Positions 14,765-21,945 of a stretch of 23,905 nt of DNA are shown here, in pieces. The position numbers were made by a program, and so were the translations under genes. Origin of the DNA: a virus; the IMG/VR virus record IMGVR_UViG_3300022902_000075, positions 1-23,905 of that record. One strand, given 5' to 3'. Every line of letters starts with the position of its first letter. The stretch's first letter is position 1. The notes under the pieces were generated by a model. The model did no database searches, was not told the DNA's origin, and worked only from the letters and a program-made list of their open reading frames with translations.

Positions 14765-15412
14765 CTAGTTGTCCTGGTTGCGGTAGTAGATCGTCCCGGT
14801 TCCGCGCATGTTGATCGTGGCCTCGGTCACGGCTCCCGCGCGCGGGCCCGCCACGGCGTATTCCTCGATCAGCATCAGCGCCACGTATCTCTGGACCGCG
14901 CCCGCCGTCGTGTTAATGAAGAACTCGACGGGGAACTCCCGGTCATCCATGTCCCGGAGACCGGCCGCCGCGCTGACGCTCATGTTTTCATCCTGCCAAT
15001 GGCGTTGACAGACAGCCGACATCCCCACGACGGACCTCTCGAACTGCTTCCACGAGTCGCCGAACTCGGTCACGTCGATGAGTTCGGAATCCACGGTGAG
15101 CGCGAACTCGTGGAATCCCGCCACCTTCGCCATCGTCCACAAGGCGCTTCCCGTGGACGTAACCGTTGTGGTCGCGCCCGCGCCCGTTATCTCTAGCTCC
15201 CCCACGGGCGGATTCACGGACACAACGCTCCCGGCCGCTGGCGTGAAGTCCCCGGGAACTACGTCATAGTTGAAGGATCGCAGGATGCGCGTGGCCTCTG
15301 TCTGCACGACGTAGAAGTCCGTGGCGCCGATCTGCGCGAAGGTCACGCTGGACATATCGCTCAGGCCGACCGGGGCGTATATCGCCCCGGTAATGCCGGT
15401 GTAATGGGCCAT
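14765..15412 (-). CDS. Tail tube protein, second paralogue
   Basis: 215 residues beginning MAHYTGITGAIYAP. It resembles the preceding gene product in order and motif: a strand followed by SELIDVTEFGDSWKQFERSV (about 109-128) against KELLEATELGDAFRQYAQGV in the other, and FPVEFFINTTAGA (near 159-171) against VNFFIDTTASA. These features fit beta-barrel major tail proteins, which polymerise into the tube. The extra length lies mainly in the N-terminal half (about 20-90). It is followed by the chaperone genes G/GT, the normal context for the major tail protein. GAGGGG precedes the ATG. Which of the two copies builds the bulk of the tube cannot be told; the other could be a minor variant or decorate the tube. 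Confidence 0.75.
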   Translation of the reverse strand: MAHYTGITGAIYAPVGLSDMSSVTFAQIGATDFYVVQTEATRILRSFNYDVVPGDFTPAAGSVVSVNPPVGELEITGAGATTTVTSTGSALWTMAKVAGFHEFALTVDSELIDVTEFGDSWKQFERSVVGMSAVCQRHWQDENMSVSAAAGLRDMDDREFPVEFFINTTAGAVQRYVALMLIEEYAVAGPRAGAVTEATINMRGTGTIYYRNQDN

Positions 15413-15430
15413 CGCTCGCGTCCCCTCGGT

Positions 15431-15916
15431 TTAGAGCAAGGTTCCGCCATAGAGCGGGGTCCCGTTGCCGGTGAGTTCCACGGTCATCGTGGTCAGACCC
15501 GCCCCGGCCGTGATGTTGACCTGACCGACGAACATTGCCCCGTAGTAGGCTTTCCCCGCGCTAGCCGTCGTGTCGATGAAGAAGTTCACCTGGATCTGGC
15601 CGGGACTCCCCGCCGTCACGAGCGTCCCGCCGAAGGACGCCGCCATGATTCCCTCAAGCAGTTCGTCCTGCATCACTGTGACATCGTCGGCGTCATAGTG
15701 CATCGTCAGGGTTCCGCTCCACTCCCCAACGCCCTGAGCATACTGGCGGAAGGCGTCCCCGAGTTCGGTAGCCTCAAGGAGTTCCTTCCCGATCGTCAGG
15801 TCGAACGTGGCAGTCTGTCCGGCCACGGTCGCGATCGTCGCCGTGGTCGGCGCAGTCAAGGTCCCACTCGGCGTGAGCAGGCTAACCTTCGCCTTGATCT
15901 GTGTGTAATGGGCCAT
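15431..15916 (-). CDS. Tail tube protein, first paralogue
   Basis: 161 residues beginning MAHYTQIKAKVSLL. It shares the MAHYT start, the ELLEATELGDAFRQY helix-turn (about 46-60) and the NFFIDTTASAGKAYYGAMF segment (about 110-128) with the next gene, showing a duplication. The compact beta-rich layout with one conserved helix is that of siphophage tail tube proteins. Its ribosome binding site GGAGGGG is strong and lies at the end of the upstream gene, consistent with high expression. It is shorter and simpler than the paralogue, so it is a reasonable candidate for the main tube subunit, but the sequence alone does not decide this. Confidence 0.75.
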   Translation of the reverse strand: MAHYTQIKAKVSLLTPSGTLTAPTTATIATVAGQTATFDLTIGKELLEATELGDAFRQYAQGVGEWSGTLTMHYDADDVTVMQDELLEGIMAASFGGTLVTAGSPGQIQVNFFIDTTASAGKAYYGAMFVGQVNITAGAGLTTMTVELTGNGTPLYGGTLL

Positions 15917-15917
15917 C

Positions 15918-16211
15918 TCATCCCCTCCTGATGTAGTCGTCTAGGCGTTCGCGCTTCGTGGAACCAACCGGCCCCCACCCGATCTCCGCGAACCACTCGC
16001 TCAGGTCGGCCGAGGACAACGCCTCAAGGCTCTTCCCAAGTGCTGCCGCGCTCTCCGCGTAGTCCGTAGAACAGGCCAGGAGGTCCGCCTCGATGGGGTC
16101 AATTCGTCCTGCGCCCCAGGACGTTACCCGGCCAATGTCGAGGCCCTGGGACTCCGCGAGCGCGGTCTCACGGGCCCGGCGTTCGTCCCTCAGTTCCGCC
16201 AGTGTTTTCAT
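15918..16211 (-). CDS. Unknown small protein between tail terminator and tail tube genes
   Basis: 97 residues from the ATG at 16211, which overlaps the upstream stop (ATGA) and has GGAG upstream; the longer frame from 16256 would add 15 residues inside the upstream gene and is unlikely. The N-terminus is helical and charged (MKTLAELRDERRARETALAE). A C-terminal block LSEWFAEIGWGPVGSTKRERLDDYIRRG looks like a small helical bundle. No family recognised. Its position, just before the tail tube genes, would suit a tail completion or assembly factor, but this is inferred only from context. Confidence 0.6.
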   Translation of the reverse strand: MKTLAELRDERRARETALAESQGLDIGRVTSWGAGRIDPIEADLLACSTDYAESAAALGKSLEALSSADLSEWFAEIGWGPVGSTKRERLDDYIRRG

Positions 16212-16708
16212 CCGCCCACGCTCCTGAGACAGAGGACATCCAGATGAGCGGCCCACAGTTTCGTGGCCGCGCTATCCGATGGCGCGGGCCCCGTTATCAG
16301 GCGCCCGCATCGAAGGTAATACCAGAGTCCGTCCGCTTGCCGGACTCGGTTCGCGTTGAGAACCGCTTTTACACGATCCCCGAGGTCCGCGACCTGGGCC
16401 TCTATCGTCCCGTCGTTTTTCGCGCCCCGCTGGTAGATGTAGAGACGGAACCGCTGGCGCAGCTCCCGGACGTTCCCGAGTTCGCCATCGTCCTCATCCG
16501 TCCCCAGGTGTGCGATGTATACCGTGGGATAGATCGCCTCCTTTCGACGGGTTCCGATGTGGATGTTCGTGACCACGTCACCGCCCGTTCCGGCCAGGAG
16601 GACCGCCAGGTTATCCGGTTCAATCAGCGTCAGACGGAGCGCCGCGCGCGTCTCGTCGGTGTATTGAGCGGCCGCCGCTGCGACCTCGGTGATGGTGGTG
16701 ATCGCCAT
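16208..16708 (-). CDS. Tail terminator-like protein (Mu gp37 / minor tail U-like)
   Basis: 166 residues. The order strand (NIHIGTRRKEAIYPTVYIAHLG), strand (RQRFRLYIYQRG, about 84-95), helix (AQVADLGDRVKAVLN), then a final strand LWAAHLDVLCLR is the alpha-beta pattern of tail terminator proteins (Mu gp37/DUF1834, lambda gpU). These cap the head-proximal end of the tail tube and join it to the head. The position, after gp36-like and gpG-like genes and before the tail tube, fits. Sequence similarity is weak, so the assignment leans on context. The ATG at 16708 overlaps the upstream stop as TGATG. MAITTITEVAAAAAQY could be a short N-terminal helix; it is not a signal peptide. Confidence 0.55.
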   Translation of the reverse strand: MAITTITEVAAAAAQYTDETRAALRLTLIEPDNLAVLLAGTGGDVVTNIHIGTRRKEAIYPTVYIAHLGTDEDDGELGNVRELRQRFRLYIYQRGAKNDGTIEAQVADLGDRVKAVLNANRVRQADGLWYYLRCGRLITGPAPSDSAATKLWAAHLDVLCLRSVGG

Positions 16709-17085
16709 CAGGCAGCCTGTTTCTTACGCCAGAGGCCGAAGTGCTCCAGGATGCTCCTGGCAAGCGCGGGCCCAATTACCGCTGGCCGACCACGCGTCAG
16801 AAATCCGTTCTCATCCCCCGTCCACACAACCGGCGTGTCCGAGTGCCACTCACGGCCGCCGTCCTGGGCCTCTTTGAACCCACGCGGATCGGAACTCGGT
16901 GGGGCGAGGAAGGGTTCACCATCGCGATCCCGAATTGCCCACCCGTTCAACGTAATGACGCCCGGTAGTTCCACATCGACGTGGGCCAGAACCGGCATGG
17001 CCCCGACCATCCCTTCCCAATCCTCGGCGTGAGGGTGCGGCTCCCGGAACGTGATCTCCCATACACTCGCAGGCATCAGAGCCAT
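16708..17085 (-). CDS. Unknown protein in head-tail joining region
   Basis: 125 residues. It contains a block AHVDVELPGVITLNGWAIRDRDGEPFLAPPS at about 34-64 that faintly recalls the SpoVG fold (strand, strand, then a dGxpFvapPS loop), but I would not assign that family on this alone. The end, ARSILEHFGLWRKKQAA, is a basic helix. It starts in TAATG overlap with the gpG-like gene and ends in TGATG overlap with the tail-terminator-like gene, so it is expressed as part of the head-tail joining block. An accessory rather than structural role is possible. No equivalent stands at this place in Mu or lambda. Confidence 0.6.
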   Translation of the reverse strand: MALMPASVWEITFREPHPHAEDWEGMVGAMPVLAHVDVELPGVITLNGWAIRDRDGEPFLAPPSSDPRGFKEAQDGGREWHSDTPVVWTGDENGFLTRGRPAVIGPALARSILEHFGLWRKKQAA

Positions 17086-17591
17086 TATCGTGTCCCTCCT
17101 GAGATCGCCCGCCTAATCCAGACCGGGATCTGGTCCTCGAACACGCGCGACACGACCGGCGCCAGTTGCGCGGCCTGCAGAATCTTTCTCTGGGGGACTC
17201 GGATTCCTTCCTGATGCGCGATCGCATACGGGACCGATGTCCCGTAGGTCATCCCGTCGGAACGGATGTCCTCGACGTGTCCCGCCGCGTGTCGGTTGAC
17301 CAGGGACTCCCTCATCACGCCGGTCTGATGCAGGATCGGGTGGCGCGGCCCCACGCTGATCTCCCCACGGTCTATCCGGTCCTGGCGTTGTTCGACCGTC
17401 GCCTCTGCCAGATCCGGCCAACCAGGCCCCTCTGGGTCGAAGGCTTCGCGCGCAATCGCAGGCCCGAGGACTTCCGCCACTTCCTCGAACACGGGGCGCA
17501 GGTCCTTCACCGTGCGTTCCAGGAGCGGGAACATACGGCTCATCCGCTCGCCGTCGGCGAAGTCCATGCTGATCTCAAAATACCTGGGCAT
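17085..17591 (-). CDS. Phage virion morphogenesis protein (gpG / HK97 gp10-like)
   Basis: 168 residues. The central motif GPGWPDLAEATVEQRQDRI (about 55-73), followed by HPILHQTGVMRESL (about 84-97), is the signature of the phage virion morphogenesis/tail completion family (PF05069, Mu gpG and P2 gpS type). Then comes YGTSVPYAIAHQEG with HQEG near 129-132, also typical. These proteins act in head completion or head-tail joining. The N-terminal half is a helix-rich segment (MFPLLERTVKDLRPVFEEVAEV from residue 20). It ends in IRRAISGG. The next gene starts inside its stop codon (TAATG). Confidence 0.8.
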   Translation of the reverse strand: MPRYFEISMDFADGERMSRMFPLLERTVKDLRPVFEEVAEVLGPAIAREAFDPEGPGWPDLAEATVEQRQDRIDRGEISVGPRHPILHQTGVMRESLVNRHAAGHVEDIRSDGMTYGTSVPYAIAHQEGIRVPQRKILQAAQLAPVVSRVFEDQIPVWIRRAISGGTR

Positions 17592-17594
17592 GGA

Positions 17595-18077
17595 TCACCA
17601 GTCATCCGCGCGTTTGAAGGACGTGACCATCTCGGCCTCGGACTCTTCCGTCGTCAGTTCCGTGTAGTCCCCGAGGACGCCGAGTTCGATGGGCGATGTC
17701 CGCGCCGTGTCCAGTTGCGTGGACCCCGCCACGATCCCGGCCAGGAGTTCCTTTGCTTCCCTGCGCCACCTGGACGCCGGGTCCATCGGGTCCTCTGGGG
17801 AGTTTGCAGCGTTGGCGTGGGTCTCGTAAATGATGTCGTGAACTTCGGCCGCCACCATCCGCTTAGAGATCGCGCGCAGGAGCGGCGTGTCATCAGCGTC
17901 CACGACCGGGATGGTGTCGTAATGAGGACGGAGCGCGGCATTGATGACCGCGTCCGCCTCGGGGATGAGGTTCGACGTGACCCGCGCGTCTGTTATGCCG
18001 TTCGCGTCGGAGTCCGTGTCCAGGGATGATATCCCTGGGAACATCTCCAGCACGTCGGCTAGCAAGCAGTAGGCCAT
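17595..18077 (-). CDS. Head-tail connector, Mu gp36-like (DUF1320)
   Basis: 160 residues. It begins MAYCLLADVLEMFP and continues NLIPEADAVINAALRPHYDTIPV (about 36-58), then LLRAISKRMVAAEVHDII (about 66-83) and PASRWRREAKELLAGIVAG (about 100-118). This succession of helices (YLxxxdlxxxfg, then I..Ad..InayL..RY, then rdia.y.L, and r..yk.A...L..i..G) is that of the Mu gp36/DUF1320 adaptor proteins that dock below the portal. The position next to the gpG-like gene supports this. The N-terminus has a GITDARVTSNLIPEAD loop instead of a longer insert. It starts one base before the previous stop. Confidence 0.75.
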   Translation of the reverse strand: MAYCLLADVLEMFPGISSLDTDSDANGITDARVTSNLIPEADAVINAALRPHYDTIPVVDADDTPLLRAISKRMVAAEVHDIIYETHANAANSPEDPMDPASRWRREAKELLAGIVAGSTQLDTARTSPIELGVLGDYTELTTEESEAEMVTSFKRADDW

Positions 18078-18078
18078 G

Positions 18079-18288
18079 TCAGTGATCCAAGAAGTCCGCC
18101 GCGCCTATGTCGGCCTGGGGGACCATTGTGTGATCGTGTTCGTCATCCACCTCGGTCGCGTGAGCGAGCGCCGTCCTAATCCGGGTGATGGCCTCGGACA
18201 TCGAACCCGGCCACGAGTAATCGTGCATCAGGGCCCGAAGCAGAACCGCGTCCGCGTGGTCCAGGACAACGGTGGTCGGCCCAGACAT
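18079..18288 (-). CDS. Unknown small protein
   Basis: 69 residues, acidic and His-rich in its second half (EVDDEHDHTMVPQADIGAADFLDH). The first half, VVLDHADAVLLRALMHDYSWPGSMSEAITRIRTAL, predicts helices. No family recognised. The ATG overlaps the upstream stop by one base (TGATG), and the next gene starts one base after its stop, so it is part of the tightly coupled head-completion block. Confidence 0.55.
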   Translation of the reverse strand: MSGPTTVVLDHADAVLLRALMHDYSWPGSMSEAITRIRTALAHATEVDDEHDHTMVPQADIGAADFLDH

Positions 18289-18515
18289 CAGGACTTAACC
18301 AACATGAGGACCACGCCAACGACGATGGGGACCACTATCAACTGCGCGAGCGCCGTGATCCCCGCTAGTTTGTATCGACCGATCTCAAGGGCCCGTATGC
18401 GTCCCTCTTGATCGGCCGATGTGTCTACTAGGTGGCTCACCTTCTCCGTCATCGTGGCCACGGATACCGTGAGGTCTTCCAGGAGCGACGTGATTCTCTG
18501 CGTGTCTGCGTCCAT
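18288..18515 (-). CDS. Small coiled-coil protein with C-terminal membrane segment
   Basis: 75 residues from the ATG at 18515, preceded by GAGGGG eight bases upstream; the ATG at 18530 would sit before that site and is less likely. Residues 8-46 form a heptad-rich helix (ITSLLEDLTVSVATMTEKVS and on to IRALEI). Residues about 50-72 (a GITALAQLIVVPIVVGVVLMLV segment) form one membrane helix, ending in KS. This N-cytoplasmic coiled coil plus C-terminal anchor layout is seen in XhlA-type and similar holin-associated proteins, so a membrane role in lysis is possible. In the middle of the head genes it could alternatively be a minor virion component. No endolysin is present in the window. Confidence 0.6.
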   Translation of the reverse strand: MDADTQRITSLLEDLTVSVATMTEKVSHLVDTSADQEGRIRALEIGRYKLAGITALAQLIVVPIVVGVVLMLVKS

Positions 18516-18542
18516 AGGTGATCCCCTCATGGACTCGTTGGT

Positions 18543-19736
18543 TTACGCCTCGGGAAGTGATCCGCCTTGCCAGGTCACGCCGTCACACCAGAGGACGCCG
18601 ATCTCATCCTGGTCAATCACGACGATGGTGGACGCCCCGTCCTTCACGGTCAGGGCCTCGGCCGCGTTGGCCGCGTTGGCAATACGGAACTCCAGTCCCG
18701 CCAGAGCGATCGCGGCCACCGGGAGCGTAACGTCCCGAGCCGCGCCGCCTGGGTCGAGTGTCTGGAACTTGGGCGAAGTCGCCGCGAGGACGTGGGTGGC
18801 CGACAGGGTCTCGATATTCACGGCCCCACGGGTGTCTCCTGGGATGAACACATGCCACCCGGTCCCGTCGGACAGGAACTCCCCGATCATCCCCGCGCCT
18901 AGCGTGGCCTGGATCGTGGTGTCGCTGTCTTCGTAGACGTTCAGGAGTTCGTTTGCGTCCGCCGAGTTCTTGACCGTGAACCGGATACCGATGGCGCTCG
19001 CCTCGGTCGGGAGTGTCACGGTTCTGTCCGCGCCACCTGGGTCTAGGATGTGCGTGGGCGGCTCGAGCAGCGTCAGGACCCGCGTGGCGGCCAGCGTCTC
19101 GATGTTGATCGCCTCGGCGCGGCCCGTGAGGCTGTATTGCCACGCCACACCGTCCGACACCACGACCCCGGTCATGTTCGGCCCGATGGCGAACTGTGCC
19201 GTGGCCCCGGCGTTCTTGACCGTGATGATCTCCAGCGCGTTCGCCGCGTTGGTTATCGAGTAGGCGATCCCGATGGACGCCGCCACGGCCGGGAGCGTCA
19301 CGTCCCGATCCGCCGCAGGGTCTAGGATCTGGAAGTATGCGGACGCGGCCGTGAGCGTCAGGTTCGCGGCCAGCGTTTGCTTGTTGACCTCGGCGCGGCC
19401 GCCTTCGCCACCGCCGCTGAAGTCGATCCAGGAAGTCCCGTCACACCGCAACGTGGCCGCCTGACCGCGCCCGAGCGTGGCCACCGTGGCGGCCGCGTCA
19501 TCGTTGATGGTCAGGGTCTCATCCGCGTCGGCCGCGTTGTAGAAGTGCATCGCCAGGCCGTCGCACACTGATTCCGCCGGGAGCGTGACCGTTCGGTCTG
19601 CCCCACCCGGATCTAGGAACTGGATCATCGGGGACGACACGGTGAGCGTGGTCGCGCCGGTGAGGGTGGTGGTGGCGTGAGCCAGGAACACACCCTCGCG
19701 GAACTCCGTCGGACGCCGGATCAGATCACGAGACAT
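18543..19736 (-). CDS. Four-repeat virion surface protein (head fibre or decoration type)
   Basis: 397 residues from the ATG at 19736, which has GGAAGGGGG upstream and overlaps the previous gene by 11 bases; the longer frame from 19871 is an out-of-frame shadow of that gene. After 17 N-terminal residues the protein is four imperfect repeats of 93-97 residues (about 18-112, 115-205, 208-300, 304-397). The repeat core is LDPGGADRTVTLP, then a strand, NAADANE, LTV, a hydrophilic turn and CDGTSW. Beta-solenoid or beta-sandwich units are likely. It follows the capsid gene and the 64-residue gene, so a head decoration or fibre, perhaps attached through the short N-terminus, is the best guess. No enzyme motif is seen. 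Confidence 0.65.
   Translation of the reverse strand: MSRDLIRRPTEFREGVFLAHATTTLTGATTLTVSSPMIQFLDPGGADRTVTLPAESVCDGLAMHFYNAADADETLTINDDAAATVATLGRGQAATLRCDGTSWIDFSGGGEGGRAEVNKQTLAANLTLTAASAYFQILDPAADRDVTLPAVAASIGIAYSITNAANALEIITVKNAGATAQFAIGPNMTGVVVSDGVAWQYSLTGRAEAINIETLAATRVLTLLEPPTHILDPGGADRTVTLPTEASAIGIRFTVKNSADANELLNVYEDSDTTIQATLGAGMIGEFLSDGTGWHVFIPGDTRGAVNIETLSATHVLAATSPKFQTLDPGGAARDVTLPVAAIALAGLEFRIANAANAAEALTVKDGASTIVVIDQDEIGVLWCDGVTWQGGSLPEA
18620..19690 (-). repeat. Four imperfect tandem repeats of 279-291 bases inside the surface-protein gene
   Basis: The plus-strand anchor TCTAGG (or TCGAGT) begins at 19612, 19321, 19042 and 18754, spacings of 291, 279 and 288 bases, all multiples of three. 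A nearby GGGAGCGTnAC segment recurs in each unit. The limits given are approximate. Confidence 0.75.
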
Positions 19737-19920
19737 TGGCGGCCCCCTTCCTGCGCGACCGCGTAAACAGGTCCACGAAGCGCCGCCGCTGGAGACCGTC
19801 CACCTTCCTGGCGACCTTCGGGTCCGCCATGTTCGGTGAGAAACGGTCCCCGGCCGCGTATTCGACTCCATCGAACCGGAACGGGCGCCGCGCGTATAGC
19901 GTGTCGGTCGGAGCGTTCAT
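19726..19920 (-). CDS. Unknown small head-region protein
   Basis: 64 residues from the ATG at 19920, which has AGAGGA upstream; the frame is open to an ATG at 19947, but that start has no ribosome binding site. The sequence DTLYARRPFRFDGVEYAAGD at about 6-25 looks like a small beta unit followed by a basic C-terminal half (RKVDGLQRRRFVDLFTRSRRKGA). Phage proteins of this length with an FxxxG-xxYxxGDxF element are often found after the major capsid gene, but their job is unknown to me. The basic tail might touch DNA or the capsid interior. Confidence 0.6.
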   Translation of the reverse strand: MNAPTDTLYARRPFRFDGVEYAAGDRFSPNMADPKVARKVDGLQRRRFVDLFTRSRRKGAANVS

Positions 19921-19947
19921 GGTCGGTTCCTCTCTGCCAGGGACCAC

Positions 19948-20946
19948 CTAGTTCGTGTCCTTCCAGAGATACCCCGCCCCGGCGTGGATCTGTTCGATCC
20001 CGTCGGTGATACGGACCTCAACGACCCACGCGCGCCGTTCCTCGGAACGCCAACGCCTGACCGCGAACTTCTGACCGCGCTGGATCATCCACGACCCGAA
20101 CTGAACGGACATCAGCGTCGGGTTCGGGTCCTTCACCAGAAGCGCCGCGTCATCGCCCCAGATGCGCGCGAACGCGTCCGTCTGTCCACGGTTTGACGTG
20201 GTGTAGGTCTCGCTCATCACGATAACCTCGCGGACCATGATCTGCTCCGCCAGGGCATTCATCATGGCCGCGATGGGCGCCCCGTTCCCGGTCCCGATCA
20301 CGTCCCGGATGTCCTGATGCTTGATGAGGTCGAGCATCGTGGTTCGGCCGATTGCGAACGTCTCGGGCCAACGTCCGACATCGACCTCTATGTCTGCGGC
20401 CTTCGCGCGGATGGCTTCCAGCGGGGAGCTGTTCTGATCCGACCACTGGTCCGCGCCCGCCAGCGTCTCGGAGTTCGTGTAGTTCCCCGTGGTGGTGGCG
20501 TAATCACTTATGGCCTTCGCGCGGCTCCGGGTCAGTTGGTTCGCCACGATCCGCGCGCCGTCCTGCAACGGCGAAAGCGGAGAGTCGGCGTTGCGGATGA
20601 CCCGGTCGGATACCATGATCTTGAGACCGCGCTCATCCAGGGCGTAGGTCCCCTGACTGATCCCGTATCCGATCTCCGACGCAACCCCGGCGTCCGGGAT
20701 CTCGTCGGCCTCGGCCCGGCGCGTGTCGCCGAAGTCGTATTTGTGATAATTGTCCGACTCGTGGACAACCGTGACCTCGCCGAACAGGCCCAGGGCCGGG
20801 AAGCCCTCACCCATCGCGGCCACGGTCATGTTCTGGAGTGCCTTGTCAACGTGGATCTGTGAGAGCGTGGGTTCCGAACCCGTCAGCGGTTCGATCACCA
20901 TCCCCGGCTGGATCTCCCACCCACCGGCCTCAATTCTCGGGTCCAT
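19948..20946 (-). CDS. Major capsid protein (HK97 fold, Mu-like)
   Basis: 332 residues. The order MDPRIEAGGWEIQPGMVIEP, DKALQNMTVAAMGEGFPALGLF, then KIMVSDRVIRNADSPLSPL (about 109-127), an RSRAKAISDYATTTGNY helix, TLAGADQWSDQNSSPLEAI and the MVREVIVMSETY strand is that of the phage major capsid proteins found next to Mu-like protease and gpD-like decoration genes. The length is usual for the fold without a fused scaffold, which is here encoded by the protease gene. AAGGGGGACC stands before the ATG, the strongest type of ribosome binding site in the window and shared with the nested scaffold start. Hundreds of copies would build the icosahedral head. Confidence 0.88.
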   Translation of the reverse strand: MDPRIEAGGWEIQPGMVIEPLTGSEPTLSQIHVDKALQNMTVAAMGEGFPALGLFGEVTVVHESDNYHKYDFGDTRRAEADEIPDAGVASEIGYGISQGTYALDERGLKIMVSDRVIRNADSPLSPLQDGARIVANQLTRSRAKAISDYATTTGNYTNSETLAGADQWSDQNSSPLEAIRAKAADIEVDVGRWPETFAIGRTTMLDLIKHQDIRDVIGTGNGAPIAAMMNALAEQIMVREVIVMSETYTTSNRGQTDAFARIWGDDAALLVKDPNPTLMSVQFGSWMIQRGQKFAVRRWRSEERRAWVVEVRITDGIEQIHAGAGYLWKDTN

Positions 20947-20976
20947 AATGGTCCCCCTTCTGGCGTCTGGCGCCGT

Positions 20977-21369
20977 TTACACGGATGCGACCTGCGTCCC
21001 CACTGCGGACTGAAGGAAGCGAACTTGGTCCCCATCCGCCGCCGCCGCGTCGATCAGGACGCCGAGGATGTAGTCTTCGTCAGTTGTCTTCGCGACCAGT
21101 TTCCCGGCCGCCGTGGTCCCTACCACTGCGCCCGCCGCGATCGCCCCACCGGCGATACCGATGGCGATGTCTCCGGCGCCGCTCACGCGAACGGCGTCCC
21201 CTGCGGCCTGGCCGGGGTCCAGGAGAACCCCAAGCGGGAGATCCGTGGCCCCATCGCACACGTCCACCGTCCCGGCGGTCGCGCCGAACTCAACCGCGTA
21301 ATACAGCTTCGCGCTCAGATCGTTTTCCGCCGTCCAGACCGAGATGTCGTTCCTGATGACCGTTCGCAT
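20977..21369 (-). CDS. Capsid decoration protein (DUF2190 / gpD-like)
   Basis: 130 residues. It is Gly/Ala/Val-rich with repeated G-V and G-A-G turns: LPLGVLLDPGQAAGDAVRVS (about 44-63), then DIAIGIAGGAIAAGAVVGTT, and at the end LGVLIDAAAADGDQVRFLQ. This pattern, with the DxxxGxxV repeat at both ends, is typical of DUF2190-type capsid decoration proteins that sit on the capsid surface as trimers and stabilise it. The position between the protease-scaffold gene and the major capsid gene is the usual one. No signal peptide or cysteine pair. The start ATG (21369) has AGAAAGGG upstream. Confidence 0.75.
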   Translation of the reverse strand: MRTVIRNDISVWTAENDLSAKLYYAVEFGATAGTVDVCDGATDLPLGVLLDPGQAAGDAVRVSGAGDIAIGIAGGAIAAGAVVGTTAAGKLVAKTTDEDYILGVLIDAAAADGDQVRFLQSAVGTQVASV

Positions 21370-21393
21370 GTGCGGCCCTTTCTTCGGTGTCGC

Positions 21394-21945
21394 TTAGCCG
21401 GTTGCGGGGATGTGGTAGACCTTCGCGACCAGCGCCGGGTCCGCGACCTTCACGATGTCCACGGCCGCCTGGTAGGTCGGAGCGCCGTCCGCCTGGGCCT
21501 TCGCGATCGCGGCCTCGAACGTCGCCATGGCGTCCCCGCCCTCGCCGCCGCCTGCGGACGAACCGCGCGTGCTGAAGTCCACCGTGACCGGGAAGGTCGC
21601 GACCGCGAGGTCGAACGCCTCGGGGTCACTGGTGGCGAGCGCCGCGAGCGCGTTGGGCTTGCCGTCGGCGTGCACGAGATGGCCGTCCGTCAGGCGTCCG
21701 GCCGCCTTGTGCGCGTCGATGACCTTCTCGGCCTTCGCCGTCAGGATCTCGGCGGCCTGTTCCGCGTTCTTCGTCTCTAGGGCCGTGACGCTGGCGCGCA
21801 TCCCGTCCAGGGTCGCTTTCATCGCGACCAGTTCGCCGTCAGTGTTCGGATCATCCGCATTGGCGGCCGTCGCGGCCGCGAAGATCTGTTCGTCGGTGGC
21901 GTCCTCGGGAAGTCCGAGCGCCTTCGCCATGAGCTTGGAGTCCAT
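21394..21945 (-). CDS. Nested scaffold protein from an internal in-frame start
   Basis: The ATG at 21945 is codon 196 of the protease gene and is preceded by AAGGGGGACCGAC, almost identical to the AAGGGGGACCATT before the major capsid start. It would give a separate 183-residue scaffold with the same C-terminus as the protease, as in Mu (gpI and gpZ) and lambda (C and Nu3). The product is rich in Ala, Lys and Glu with a coiled-coil stretch near its middle and a Gly-rich GGGEGG linker. It should assemble with the capsid protein in the procapsid and then be degraded. Confidence 0.75.
   Translation of the reverse strand: MDSKLMAKALGLPEDATDEQIFAAATAANADDPNTDGELVAMKATLDGMRASVTALETKNAEQAAEILTAKAEKVIDAHKAAGRLTDGHLVHADGKPNALAALATSDPEAFDLAVATFPVTVDFSTRGSSAGGGEGGDAMATFEAAIAKAQADGAPTYQAAVDIVKVADPALVAKVYHIPATG

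Noticed and set aside
16202-18029. Plus-strand frames of 276 and 287 residues across the head-tail joining genes
   Set aside because: Both are antisense to several coupled genes with recognisable families; sequences are Arg/Pro-rich and domain-free.
18288-18515. Definite holin call for the coiled-coil membrane protein
   Set aside because: One membrane helix and a coiled coil fit several phage proteins, and no endolysin or spanin is nearby.
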